DNA from: Ruminococcaceae bacterium BL-6
Lineage (GTDB): Bacteria; Bacillota; Clostridia; Oscillospirales; Acutalibacteraceae
NCBI GenBank assembly: GCA_902810075.1
Contig: LR778135.1
Location: 2,046,001-2,110,000 of the forward strand
DNA length: 64,000 nt
Direction: 5' to 3'
Below the pieces are notes generated by a model that was given only the letters and a program-made list of their open reading frames with translations, did not search any database and was not told the DNA's origin. The position numbers were made by a program, and so were the translations under genes. Of the stretch, positions 44,574 to 52,993 are shown one piece after another; within the stretch, counting starts at the first letter, position 1; every line of letters starts with the position of its first letter.

Positions 44574-45296
44574 CTAATGCAGGATCTTGCTTAAGAAAGC
44601 CTGCGTGCGCTCATGATCCGGATGCTCGAAAAAGTGTTCCGGCTCCCCTTCCTCCAGGATCGAACCGTCCGCCACGAATAAAATCCGGTCGGCCACCTGT
44701 CTTGCGAATCCCATCTCATGCGTGACGCAAACCATGGTGATATTCTCTTTTGAAAGGCTGACCATTACGTCCAATACTTCCTGCACCATTTCAGGGTCAA
44801 GCGCACTGGTCGGCTCGTCAAATAAAATCAGCCGCTTTTTCATTGCAAGCGCCCGGGCGATCGCCACACGCTGCTGCTGCCCTCCGGAAAGGTTCTGGGG
44901 GTACTCGTGGGCTTTGGACGCGAGGCCGACCCGCTCCAGATAGCGCATGCCATCCTCTTCCGCTGCCTTTTTGGAGACGGACTGCAGCTTCATCGGCGCC
45001 AGCGTGACGTTCTGCAGCACCGTCATATGAGGATAAAGGTTAAACTGCTGAAACACCATCGCCGAGGTATCCCGCACCATCTGAACATGATTTTTTCTGG
45101 TAAGCGGCACGTCGTCAATCAGCACTTCCCCGGAAGTCGGCTCCTCAAGATAATTCATCATGCGGATCAGCGTACTTTTCCCGGATCCGGAAGGCCCGAT
45201 GATGACCACCTTTTCCCCTTCCCGGACAGACAGATTAATGTCATGCAGAACCTCCAGCTTTCCGAAACTTTTACACACATGCTTCATTTGGATCAT
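44574..45296 (-). CDS. Polar amino-acid ABC transporter ATP-binding protein
   Basis: 240 residues. Walker [11 protein letters not shown]-loop [13 protein letters not shown], signature LSGGQQQRV, Walker B LILFDEP and H-loop VTHEMGF show a GlnQ/HisP-type ATPase. It is the first gene of the operon. Its leader of about 165 nt holds a terminator hairpin 30 nt before the SD and a short reading frame, which suggests attenuation. SD AAAGGAGAG. Confidence 0.95.
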   Translation of the reverse strand: MIQMKHVCKSFGKLEVLHDINLSVREGEKVVIIGPSGSGKSTLIRMMNYLEEPTSGEVLIDDVPLTRKNHVQMVRDTSAMVFQQFNLYPHMTVLQNVTLAPMKLQSVSKKAAEEDGMRYLERVGLASKAHEYPQNLSGGQQQRVAIARALAMKKRLILFDEPTSALDPEMVQEVLDVMVSLSKENITMVCVTHEMGFARQVADRILFVADGSILEEGEPEHFFEHPDHERTQAFLSKILH

Positions 45297-45328
45297 CTGA
45301 AAGCTGCTCTCCTTTCAAGCTTCGTATA

Positions 45329-45370
45329 AAAAAACGCCACCTGCCCTCCTGTTTTAAGGGCAAGCGACGT
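45329..45370 (-). terminator. Leader terminator (attenuator) of the amino-acid ABC operon
   Basis: Minus-strand stem CGTCGCTTGCCC with GGGCAGGTGGCG (12 pairs, three G-T) followed by TTTTTTT. It lies between the promoter and the first gene, about 30 nt before the ATG. There is no other gene between it and the promoter, so it must control read-through into the operon. Confidence 0.75.
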
Positions 45371-45376
45371 CTTTGT

Positions 45377-45412
45377 CACTTTAACACTTTAGTAAAATCA
45401 AAGTAAAGCATC
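45377..45412 (-). CDS. Candidate leader peptide (11 residues)
   Basis: ATG-start frame encoding MLYFDFTKVLK and a TGA, ending 7 bases before the attenuator stem. The SD is weak (GCGGG). It has two Phe, two Lys, Tyr and Asp but no run of one amino acid, so ribosome stalling by a specific tRNA is not obvious. Confidence 0.35.
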
Positions 45413-45468
45413 CCGCACGGAAAATCGTTTTGATCTGCGGTTAAGCTTTATTTTTTTAAACTTTATCC

Positions 45469-45497
45469 AGTATAGCAGATTCCCCTGTAAACGTCAA
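45469..45497 (-). promoter_or_regulatory. Promoter of the amino-acid ABC operon
   Basis: TTGACG (45492-45497), 17-bp spacer, TATACT (45469-45474) on the minus strand; start near 45461. Confidence 0.85.
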
Positions 45498-45985
45498 TGC
45501 AGGATCATGCTCCTATTCCACCAAATATGAGCTGAAAAATCGTTTGTTTTTTAGTGCAACTATATCAATCTGCATATTTTTAATAAATTTCCTGCAAGAA
45601 AAGCCCAACTTGCAATCATTCCATTCATCGTCAGAAAATATTTCCCCTGAAAGAATAAAATCTTGACGGATCATCCATCCTACAAAATGCGGCTTCCTAT
45701 TTTAAAACTTGAAAATATTCCGTTCTGGTATAAAGCTGTGAAAAGGGACACGCTTTTTATAGCGCTTCCTTTCCCGCCAAAATTTTTTTTCAGACCTCCG
45801 CGCAGCCGAAATTTTTGTATCACAGCAAAAAAGCCCTTCCGCTCTGGATTTTCCAAAACGGAAGGGCCGGAAAGGCGCTTTTGGGCCCGTAAATGCCGCG
45901 CAAAAAAAATCTTGTTTTTGAGAGAAAAATAAGGTATACTAAGAAAACAAATTTACAGAAATTCATATTAAAAGGATTGATTTTT
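45498..45985. other. AT-rich intergenic region with an orphan hairpin
   Basis: 488 bp with no credible gene. It holds an inverted repeat GCCCTTCCG (45833-45841) / CGGAAGGGC (45859-45867) that on the minus strand is followed by TTTTTT, a terminator with no gene upstream of it. A long AT-rich open frame at 45663-45932 has no SD or coding character. Confidence 0.65.
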
Positions 45986-46579
45986 ATGATGACGCTACGA
46001 TTTGCAACCCCGCAGGATGCAAAACAGATCCTGGACATTTATGCCCCTTACATCACCGACACGTCGATCACTTTTGAATACGATATCCCCCCGCTGGACC
46101 AATTTACGGAACGCATTGTGAACATCACCCGCCGGCTGCCCTGGCTCGTCTGCGAAGAGGACGGGCAGATCATCGGGTACTCCTACGCATCCCCCCATCT
46201 GACACGGGCAGCCTACCAGTGGGATGCGGAGCTTTCCGTTTACACCCGCCAGGGGCACCATCGCAAAGGCGTCGGCAGAAAGATGTACAGCGCGCTGATC
46301 TCGCTGCTGCGGGAACAGGGGTACTACAACCTGTACGCGCTGGTGACGCTGCCGAATGAAAAGAGCATGGGGTTCCACCACTCCATGGGCTTTTCCACCG
46401 TGGGTATCTACCCGCGCACCGGCTTCAAGCTGGGCGCCTGGTGCGACATGGCGATTCTGGAGCTTGCCCTGCACGAAGAATTCGGCACGCCCGCCCCGCT
46501 GAAAACCGTTCACGAGCTGACGCCCGAACAGATCGAAACCGCCCTTCATCCCGAGCCGTGTCTGATCGGGGCCAAATGA
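45986..46579 (+). CDS. GNAT N-acetyltransferase, phosphinothricin/methionine-sulfone type
   Basis: 197 residues. ATG 45986 follows AAAGGA by 9 bases. The motifs ITFEYDIPPLDQF (parts: ITFEYDIPP), ELSVYTRQGHHRKGVGRKMY (acetyl-CoA loop RKGVGR) and NEKSMGFHHSMGF are those of the PAT/MddA/Bar family, which acetylates L-phosphinothricin, methionine sulfone or sulfoximine-like amino-acid analogues. The native role is usually detoxification of amino-acid analogues. It is monocistronic. Confidence 0.9.
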   Translation: MMTLRFATPQDAKQILDIYAPYITDTSITFEYDIPPLDQFTERIVNITRRLPWLVCEEDGQIIGYSYASPHLTRAAYQWDAELSVYTRQGHHRKGVGRKMYSALISLLREQGYYNLYALVTLPNEKSMGFHHSMGFSTVGIYPRTGFKLGAWCDMAILELALHEEFGTPAPLKTVHELTPEQIETALHPEPCLIGAK

Positions 46580-46607
46580 ACTTTCGTGATGAATCGATAC
46601 GAACGAG

Positions 46608-46649
46608 AAAAAAGCTCAGGAATACCCTTTCGTATTCCTGAGCTTTTTT
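46608..46649. terminator. Bidirectional terminator
   Basis: Stem AAAAAAGCTCAGGAATAC with its complement, 6-base loop, T-run on each strand; it serves the converging acetyltransferase and transglutaminase-like genes. Confidence 0.9.
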
Positions 46650-46699
46650 GAGGCCGGGCGTAATTTTACCCGAAGCGGACAAGCCGAGTCAAACGAGGC

Positions 46700-47941
46700 C
46701 TAGGCGGCCTTTGACGCTTCGTTCACGGTGACGGTCATCGTCTGGATCCCGCCGCCGGCGGACGTGACGAGGATTTTGGCCGTGCCGGCGGAGCGCATCC
46801 TCACCGTGAACAGGGCCCCGCGCGAGTCCTTCGCGTTCGTCAGCTCGACGGTGGCGACCGACGGATCGGAGGAAAGCGCCGTCATGGTGTCGCCCGCAGC
46901 GGCGGGCTTCGCCAGAAACTGGTAGACCGCCCCGACGCGGGCCGCATAGCTTTTCGTGTCGAGGGTCATGCCTGCGGTCGCGGATTCGGACACGACATAC
47001 GGTTTCCAGTCGAAGTTTTTGTCAAACTGGGTATTCTCCGCGCGGTAGCCGGCGGAATCCCACGAGTAATGGCGGTTGATCGAATCCGAGATGCCGCCGT
47101 CGCTCTTCATGAAGGCATAGGTATAAACGACGCCCGGCTGGTCCGGAACCGGATCATCCCAGGTGGCATCCATGTGATACCATTCGCCGTTGTACTGCAC
47201 CATGTTCCACGCGTGGTTCATCGCCGTGCTCTGCACGACGATGCTTCGAATGTTCAGCTTGTTCATCAAAAGCTGAAACGCCGCCGCATATCCCTGGCAG
47301 ACCGCCACCCGGTTGACCAGCACGCCGTAGGCGGTAAACGAATCCTCCGGGACGTTGTTGGTCTGCACCCTTTGGTCGTACGCGCAGTGGAGCACCAGAT
47401 AATTATGCACCGCCAGTATTTTCTGCAGGGTGCTCATCCCGTCGCTGACCGTGGCCTTCAGCACCGCGTCCGCCGCCTTGGAAAGCTGGGCCGAGCGCGC
47501 TAGAATCTGCTCGCGGGAATAGTTGTACTGGAACTGCACGCCGTGCACCAGCCCGGAAAGGTCGACCTGGTACTCATAGCTGCGGATATCGGAAATCTCC
47601 GGATAATCCGTAAAAATGACGAAGTTGACGATGTTCAGAAAGTCATCCGCGCTGATGCGGTATGAGGTGAGGTCCACCTCGCCGTCCCCGCCGAGAAGCG
47701 CCTTTGCCATCGTATCCCGGGCCTGAACGGCATTCTGCGACAGGCTGAGGCTCGACGCGGCGTACCGGCTTTTCTGGATTCGGGATGACGCGAGCGAATC
47801 CTGATAGGTCTGGACCCGCACTGTCCGAAGGGCCGGGCTCTGCGAAGAATCCCAGCTCTGTGCCATTGCGGAGGTCTGGCCGCCGAACAGGAGAGCGAGA
47901 GAAAGCAGGATGCCGCATATTCTTTTTGCTGCCGATTTCAT
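46700..47941 (-). CDS. Secreted transglutaminase-like cysteine protease domain protein
   Basis: 413 residues. Signal peptide with the AMAQS cleavage region near residue 27. An N-terminal region of unknown fold, then the transglutaminase core with catalytic Cys in VAVCQGYA, His in MNHAWN and Asp in HMDATWDDP. The last 80 residues form a BIG2-like beta domain (AATVEL-type and ILVTSAGG segments). Secreted members act as peptidases or cross-linkers on the cell surface. The surroundings give no further hint. Confidence 0.88.
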   Translation of the reverse strand: MKSAAKRICGILLSLALLFGGQTSAMAQSWDSSQSPALRTVRVQTYQDSLASSRIQKSRYAASSLSLSQNAVQARDTMAKALLGGDGEVDLTSYRISADDFLNIVNFVIFTDYPEISDIRSYEYQVDLSGLVHGVQFQYNYSREQILARSAQLSKAADAVLKATVSDGMSTLQKILAVHNYLVLHCAYDQRVQTNNVPEDSFTAYGVLVNRVAVCQGYAAAFQLLMNKLNIRSIVVQSTAMNHAWNMVQYNGEWYHMDATWDDPVPDQPGVVYTYAFMKSDGGISDSINRHYSWDSAGYRAENTQFDKNFDWKPYVVSESATAGMTLDTKSYAARVGAVYQFLAKPAAAGDTMTALSSDPSVATVELTNAKDSRGALFTVRMRSAGTAKILVTSAGGGIQTMTVTVNEASKAA

Positions 47942-48232
47942 TTGATGATTTCACTTCCTTTATTCGCTGTCATCTGGTATTTATTGTAACGCAAAAAGGA
48001 AAACGTTGTAAAGAAACAAACTATTAATTTTTCTTTTCAATTTTCTTAGAAAAATACGATTTGTTTCCCGAAATGATATAATGGAAGGCAGAAAACTGTT
48101 TTTTATGTCCGCGAAACGTCGTCCGGCGAAGCCTTTGCTTTCCGGGGGGCGACGGCTCGGGCCGGGCTGCTCTGCCGCCCGCGGGCGGCGGGAGGTGAAA
48201 AACGTTATTTTAAAAAAGAAAGGAAAGAGCAA

Positions 48233-48949
48233 ATGCTTGGCACGATTGTCAATACGGGCGCAATTATCGCGGGCGGGCTGATCGGCCTGTTATTTCAGAA
48301 GCGCCTGAGCGAAAAGCTGGAGGATGCAATCCACAAGGCGCTCGGCCTGTCGATTCTGATCCTTGGCCTGAACGGGGTGATCAGCGCGATGTTCACGGTG
48401 CGGGACGGGAAGATCAAAAGCAGCGGCGAGCTGCTGCTGATCGTGAGCCTTGTTCTGGGCGCCGCCGCGGGCGAACTGCTGAAAATAGAAGACCGCCTCG
48501 GCCGGGCGAGCCTTCTGGTGGAAAAGAAGATGAAGCTGAAGGGCTTCGCCGCGGGATTCGTTTCCGGCACGCTGATCTACTGCGTGGGCGCGATGGCGAT
48601 CGTCGGCGCCATCAGCGACGGCCTGCGCGGCGACAGCAGCGTTCTGCTGATCAAAAGCCTGCTGGACGGCATCTCCTCGGTGGTGCTTGGCTCCACGCTC
48701 GGCATCGGGGTCGTGTTCAGCAGCCTTTCCGTGCTGCTGTACCAGGGGTCTCTGTCGCTGCTGGCCGGGCTGATCGGCCCGCTGCTGAGCGACACGCTGC
48801 TGGACTGGATCTGCATGGTCGGCTACTGCATCGTCATGAGCATCGGAATCAATTTCCTCGGGATGACGAAAATCAAAACGGCAAACCTGCTCCCGGCGCT
48901 GATCGTTCCGGTGCTGTACTTTCTGATCCGGAGCGTTTTTGTGAAATGA
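48233..48949 (+). CDS. DUF554 membrane protein
   Basis: 238 residues with about seven membrane helices. The N-terminus GTIVNTGAIIAGGLIGLLF and the later GFVSGTLIYCVGAMAIVGAI (parts: GTLIYCVGAMAIVG) are the family signature. Function is unknown; a transporter role is often proposed. AAAGGAAAGAG precedes ATG 48233. The 290-bp divergent region upstream separates it from the transglutaminase-like gene. A strong hairpin terminator follows. Confidence 0.9.
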   Translation: MLGTIVNTGAIIAGGLIGLLFQKRLSEKLEDAIHKALGLSILILGLNGVISAMFTVRDGKIKSSGELLLIVSLVLGAAAGELLKIEDRLGRASLLVEKKMKLKGFAAGFVSGTLIYCVGAMAIVGAISDGLRGDSSVLLIKSLLDGISSVVLGSTLGIGVVFSSLSVLLYQGSLSLLAGLIGPLLSDTLLDWICMVGYCIVMSIGINFLGMTKIKTANLLPALIVPVLYFLIRSVFVK

Positions 48950-48970
48950 TGCCGAAGTTTTTTCCGGCAC

Positions 48971-49007
48971 AAAAATAACCGCCGCGCTTCCTGCGGCGGT
49001 TATTTTT
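48971..49007. terminator. Bidirectional terminator
   Basis: Stem AAAAATAACCGCCGC with its complement around a 7-base loop; the minus-strand arm contains the stop codon of the cyclase gene. Confidence 0.9.
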
Positions 49008-50100
49008 GCACCGTCTGATTTTTTCCACGGTTCTTTGCCTCGTAAAGGGCGGCATCCGCCCGGTTGAAGATCGTGCCGGCCTCATCCCCCGGGATAAACT
49101 CGGTCACGCCGCCGCTGAACGTGATTTCCTTGTCGTCGATGCGGGAGCACTGCTCCTCTGCGAACCGATGGCGCAGCTGCTCGATTCTGGCGCAGGCTTC
49201 CCCGACCTCAAGATTTTCGAAGATGATCCCGAATTCCTCGCCGCCGTACCGCGCCACGAATTCGTTGTCGAGCGAAAAGACCAGGCCCATCGTGCCGGAA
49301 AGCCCCTCCAGCACCTTGTTCCCCATGGAGTGGCCGAACGTGTCGTTCACCGATTTGAAGTCGTCGATATCGAGGATCGCCACGGAAAACCGCTTCCCCT
49401 TTTTGGCCGCGGCTTCCGTGCAGCGCCGCAGCTTGCTGAAAAAGGCGGACTGGTTGTAAAGGTTGGTCAGCGGGTCCAGCTTGATTTTTTCATCCAGCTC
49501 CAGCTGGTTCTTATAGCTGGAAAAGATGTATTCGCGCTTTTCAGCGATATAGGTGATGAGGATGTGGCTCAGCAGGATTGCGGCCGTCATAATGACATAG
49601 GCCGCGAACACATCGATCAAAAAGAAATCCGCATTCTTCAGCAGGAAATAGGAATGGGCCGCGCAGACGGTGAGCATCATAATGTTCAGGAACGCCGTGA
49701 TATGCAGCTTTTTCCGGTCCGCGAAAAGCGTGGACATCAATACCGGAATCGGAAAGCAGGCCAGCGTGGTCATCACCGCATAATGCGCGATTCCGATGAC
49801 GGTGCAGATGGCGGTGGATGTGATGATAATCGCATAATTTTTCATGGATTCACCGACTCTCGGCATATGCTGGACCCTGAAGTTCAGAACGACGGCGACA
49901 TAATTGATCAGCGACGGAAGGATCAGAAATTCCAGAAGGTACAGGTCCCGGTCCATTCCGTAGCCTCTTCCGGAACAGGTGAGAAGCAGAAAGACGAACA
50001 GCTCAGCCATCGTGACGATGATCGCGAGCACCCCGAGCATATTCGTTATCTTCCCCCGCCATTTGACCAGCGTCAGATTCGGTTTCTCAATCGGCAACAT
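49000..50100 (-). CDS. Membrane-bound diguanylate cyclase (GGDEF)
   Basis: 366 residues. About six hydrophobic segments up to residue 195, then a coiled linker and a GGDEF domain (about 205-366). The active loop RYGGEEF is intact, as are the DIDDFKSVNDTFGH metal and base region (parts: DIDDFKSVND). The RxxD allosteric site before the loop is absent (SLDN), so product inhibition is not expected. It would make c-di-GMP in response to a signal at the membrane. I use ATG 50100; a GTG two codons earlier is possible. Confidence 0.93.
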   Translation of the reverse strand: MLPIEKPNLTLVKWRGKITNMLGVLAIIVTMAELFVFLLLTCSGRGYGMDRDLYLLEFLILPSLINYVAVVLNFRVQHMPRVGESMKNYAIIITSTAICTVIGIAHYAVMTTLACFPIPVLMSTLFADRKKLHITAFLNIMMLTVCAAHSYFLLKNADFFLIDVFAAYVIMTAAILLSHILITYIAEKREYIFSSYKNQLELDEKIKLDPLTNLYNQSAFFSKLRRCTEAAAKKGKRFSVAILDIDDFKSVNDTFGHSMGNKVLEGLSGTMGLVFSLDNEFVARYGGEEFGIIFENLEVGEACARIEQLRHRFAEEQCSRIDDKEITFSGGVTEFIPGDEAGTIFNRADAALYEAKNRGKNQTVQK

Positions 50101-50164
50101 GATCACTTCTTATTGATTGTATTATATTGATAGCATAAATTGCTTCCATTGTCTCTTAGATACC

Positions 50165-50198
50165 GGAGGCTTGGCCTCCGCCTACGCCGTGAGGTTAT
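50165..50198. repeat. 34-bp hairpin repeat, copy 1
   Basis: Stem GGAGGC-TTG-GCCTCC followed by the conserved tail TACGCCGTGAGGTTAT. It matches copy 2 at 50366-50399 in 30 of 34 positions. Confidence 0.7.
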
Positions 50199-50365
50199 GG
50201 CAGCATATTGCAATACGGAACAACCACTTAAATACGGAAAAATTCCAATGCATAAACCTTTCCATGATTCCGTTCCATATAGCTTTGCTCCCCCCGCAAA
50301 GTTATATGTCAAGCCTCAAAGGCGCCGAAACGCGCGGAGCGCTCACCAATGTTCTCTCAGGCGTC

Positions 50366-50399
50366 GGAAGCTTCGCTTCCGCTTACGCCGTGAGGTTAT
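50366..50399. repeat. 34-bp hairpin repeat, copy 2
   Basis: Stem GGAAGC-TTC-GCTTCC and the same 16-bp tail. Relative to copy 1 one stem pair changes from G-C to A-T on both arms, a compensatory change. An outer GGCGT/ACGCC pairing is also possible here. Confidence 0.7.
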
Positions 50400-50555
50400 T
50401 ATAACATAATTTCCCGGGAAACAATACTGCATCCGATTCTTTTTCGCAGCTTTCGGGATTTTTCGCCCTCCATTTCAGGCCGGGCGGTCTTGATTTTGCG
50501 CGGCGGCTTATGCCCGGCTGCCGCCGGGAAAAAATACGAAAAAAAGGAGCTCCGG

Positions 50556-50584
50556 TTCCATTTTGGGGGCAAACGTGCTATACT
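50556..50584 (+). promoter_or_regulatory. Promoter of coaX
   Basis: TTCCAT (50556-50561), 17-bp spacer, TATACT (50579-50584). Confidence 0.6.
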
Positions 50585-50619
50585 GTTTTTATTTGATTTG
50601 AGCGATGGAGGCAGGAGTT

Positions 50620-51402
50620 ATGCTTTTGACGGTGGACATCGGGAACACCCACATCTCGCTGGGCGGCTATGAAGAAAGCAGGCTGGTTTTTGTGGCGCAG
50701 CTTCTTTCCCACCCGATGCTCACGTCGGACCAGTACGCTGTGGAGCTGCAGCAGATCATGACGCTTTACCATACCGAGCCCGCCGCCGTGGACGGCGCCA
50801 TCATTTCTTCCGTAGTGCCGGAGCTCTGCGCGCTGTTTCAGCGGGCGCTGAAAAAAATCACCGGGGTGACACCGCTGCTTGTGGGCCCCGGGGTGAAAAC
50901 CGGCCTGAACATCCTCATCGACGACCCCGCGCAGCTCGGCTCGGACCTGGTCGCAGGCGCGGTCGCGGCAGCCGCGGCATATCCCCTGCCCTGCGTGGTC
51001 TTCGATCTGGGGACCGCGACCTCTGTCAGCGTCATCGACAAAAAGGGGCATTTCCTGGGCGGGATGATCTGCGCCGGGGTCGGCATCATGCTGGAAGCCC
51101 TGACTACGCATACGGCGCTTCTCCCTCACGTCAGCCTGGAGCCGCCCAAAAACCTGATTGGCAGGAATTCCGGGGAATGTATGCAGTCGGGCCTGATCTA
51201 CGGCTCCGCCGCCATGCTGGACGGAATCGCGGAACGGCTGGAACGGCAGCTTCACGAGCCGCCGACCCTCGTCGCAACGGGCGGCCTTGCCAATCTGATC
51301 GCGCCGCACTGCACCCATTCCTTTCAGATCAGCGAGCATCTTTTGCTGGAGGGGCTTCGGCTGATCTATGAAAAAAACAGGAAACCGCAAAAGCCGGTAT
51401 AA
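50620..51402 (+). CDS. coaX: Type III pantothenate kinase
   Basis: 260 residues. ATG 50620 is chosen because GGAGG lies 8 bases upstream and the family N-terminus LLTVDIGNTHISLG begins there (parts: VDIGNTHISLG); an ATG five codons earlier is less likely. Other motifs: VFDLGTATSV and GGMICAGVGIM. It phosphorylates pantothenate with ATP as the first step of CoA synthesis and is not inhibited by CoA in this class. An ECF S-component gene follows, probably for pantothenate import. Confidence 0.94.
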   Translation: MLLTVDIGNTHISLGGYEESRLVFVAQLLSHPMLTSDQYAVELQQIMTLYHTEPAAVDGAIISSVVPELCALFQRALKKITGVTPLLVGPGVKTGLNILIDDPAQLGSDLVAGAVAAAAAYPLPCVVFDLGTATSVSVIDKKGHFLGGMICAGVGIMLEALTTHTALLPHVSLEPPKNLIGRNSGECMQSGLIYGSAAMLDGIAERLERQLHEPPTLVATGGLANLIAPHCTHSFQISEHLLLEGLRLIYEKNRKPQKPV

Positions 51403-51480
51403 ACGGGAAGCTTCCCGTTCATATAATCTTTTTTATGACTGCGCTGCATCCCGAACCGGGAGCAGCAGCAAGGAGGAACT

Positions 51481-52110
51481 ATGAAAACCAATAAGAAAGT
51501 CCTGACCCTCGTGCAGTTTGCCATGCTGCTGGCCATCGAGATCGTCGTGTGCTTTACGCCGCTCGGCTCGCTGCCCATAGGGCCGCTGGTCGCTACGCTG
51601 TCTTCCGTGCCGGTGATCATCACCGCCATTCTGCTCGGCACGAAATTCGGCGCGCTGATGGGATTATTCGCCGGCACGTTCAGCTTCATCGTGTGGACCT
51701 TCATGCCGCCGTCGCCTTTTCTTGCGTTTGTGTTCACACCGTTTTACTCGCTGGGGAAAATCCACGGAAACTTCTGGAGCCTCGTCATCTGCTTTGTGCC
51801 GAGGATCCTGATCGGCGTCGTCGCGGGGCTGGTGTTCCGGGCGCTGAGCAAAAGGGGTGGGAAAGTCATCCCCTACGTTCTGAGCGGGATCGCGGGAAGC
51901 ATGACGACGACAATTCTGGTGCTCGGCGGAATCTACGTCTTTTTCGGCCGTGCCTATGCCGGGGCGCTCGGGATCGGATACGAGCTGCTGCTCGGCGCCC
52001 TGGGCCTTACCGTCGTGACGAACGGCCTGCTGGAAGCGGCCATCTGCGCGGTCGCGGCTTTTGCGGTCTGCCGCCCTCTGAGAAAATACCACATGCTGGA
52101 CCGCTCTTAA
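51481..52110 (+). CDS. ECF transporter S component, probably for pantothenate
   Basis: 209 residues with six membrane helices. The first helix LVQFAMLLAIEIVVCFTPLGSLPIGPL and AILLGTKFGALMGLFAGTFSF (parts: FTPLGSLPIGP and GTKFGALMGLFAG) fit an S-component of the PanT type. Such proteins bind the vitamin and use a shared EcfA/A'/T module encoded elsewhere. It is 78 bases after coaX on the same strand, which points to pantothenate as the ligand by context. AGGAGG precedes the ATG. Confidence 0.82.
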   Translation: MKTNKKVLTLVQFAMLLAIEIVVCFTPLGSLPIGPLVATLSSVPVIITAILLGTKFGALMGLFAGTFSFIVWTFMPPSPFLAFVFTPFYSLGKIHGNFWSLVICFVPRILIGVVAGLVFRALSKRGGKVIPYVLSGIAGSMTTTILVLGGIYVFFGRAYAGALGIGYELLLGALGLTVVTNGLLEAAICAVAAFAVCRPLRKYHMLDRS

Positions 52111-52337
52111 AACATAGCTGAACTCACGCAGAAAGCGTGTACGAAAGCCGGTGCCTGAATGGCGCCGGCTTTTCTTTTGCTTAAACGGAATGGAACACAA
52201 ATCATCCAAAAAGGGCTGTGATAAAAATCGCACCTTTCACAAAAATTTCATGCCGCCTCCATTAAATATCCGCAGCAGGATCGATTGACATATTTTGGCT
52301 TGCATGCTATACTGATAGCTAAATATATAATTCATAT

Positions 52338-52559
52338 ATGCCCACAAGCGACCTGGATGCACAGACGGCCGCTGAAATCATGGAGCTGTTCCGCCGGATC
52401 TCTCAAAACGGGACGGCGATCCTGATGGTCACACACGAACTGGAGACCGTGGGTTACGGGAACCGGGTCCTTACGATGGATGCGGGGATCCTGACCGAAC
52501 GGGAAAAGCCGAAAGATGTGCCCGGCGGCGCATCCTATCCTTTCCGATTCCAGACATGA
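52338..52559 (+). pseudogene. Truncated ABC ATP-binding protein (C-terminal remnant)
   Basis: 73 residues that begin at the Walker B end: PTSDLDAQTAAEI corresponds to DEPTGDLD, then the H-loop MVTHELE and the tail. Walker A, Q-loop and signature are missing and there is no open frame upstream, so it cannot bind ATP. It resembles the FtsE/LolD group. The start ATG has no SD. A terminator follows, suggesting a deletion removed the rest of a larger gene. Confidence 0.75.
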
Positions 52560-52598
52560 AAAGAGGGGCCGCGGAAAAATTTCGCGGCCCCTCTTTTC
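52558..52598. terminator. Bidirectional terminator
   Basis: 16-bp stem GAAAAGAGGGGCCGCG with complement, loop of nine; T-run on both strands. It also ends the DUF1540 gene. Confidence 0.88.
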
Positions 52599-52606
52599 AT
52601 GCTTTT

Positions 52607-52924
52607 TTATCTGGAAGAAAAAGTCTCGCAGGATGTCTGCCTTTTGGTGCTCGCATCGCTTCCGCTCATGCGGATGCCGTCGGCCGCGCAGACGCCGCGG
52701 GCATTATGGACGCAGTTCTGGGCGTCGCATCCGATGGGCATCGACTCGTTCGGCGACTGATATCCCACCGCATCCGTCGCGGAATCTCTCTTCTGGACAT
52801 AAGAGGAACAGCAGGTCTGTTCGCTGGCGCAGGCGGAAGGGCCGGAAACATGGATGTCGGGCCGGCAGCAGAGCCGATCCGAATTGTTGGCACAGGTTGC
52901 AACATGACACTCCAGTCTTGTCAT
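52607..52924 (-). CDS. DUF1540 cysteine-rich protein, two domains
   Basis: 105 residues with two DUF1540-type repeats: LECHVATCANNSDRLCC... (Cys pattern C-x4-C-x6-CC) and IGCDAQNCVHNARGVCAA (C-x4-C-x6-C), each with a further downstream Cys (SACASEQTCC, TSCETF). ATG 52924 follows GAGGTG by 7 bases. DUF1540 is small and common in Clostridia and appears to bind metal through its Cys, sometimes in spore proteins; function is not known. Monocistronic. Confidence 0.85.
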   Translation of the reverse strand: MTRLECHVATCANNSDRLCCRPDIHVSGPSACASEQTCCSSYVQKRDSATDAVGYQSPNESMPIGCDAQNCVHNARGVCAADGIRMSGSDASTKRQTSCETFSSR

Positions 52925-52993
52925 TTTCAAACACCTCAATTTTTAAAATTTATGATGTTATTATTTGTGCCGCCCCCCGCATTATGCGCAATT

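Larger units (their letters stand above)
50101..50619. other. Divergent intergenic region rich in hairpins
   Basis: 519 bp between the cyclase and coaX. It contains a diverged 34-bp repeat pair, a 13-bp hairpin (50276-50308, arms CATATAGCTTTGC and complement with one G-T), a GC-rich hairpin GGCGGC/GCCGCC near 50500-50530 and the coaX promoter. No convincing gene. Confidence 0.7.

Noticed and set aside
45297..45461. T-box riboswitch before the amino-acid ABC operon
   Set aside because: The leader is short and lacks the T-box sequence and specifier stem.
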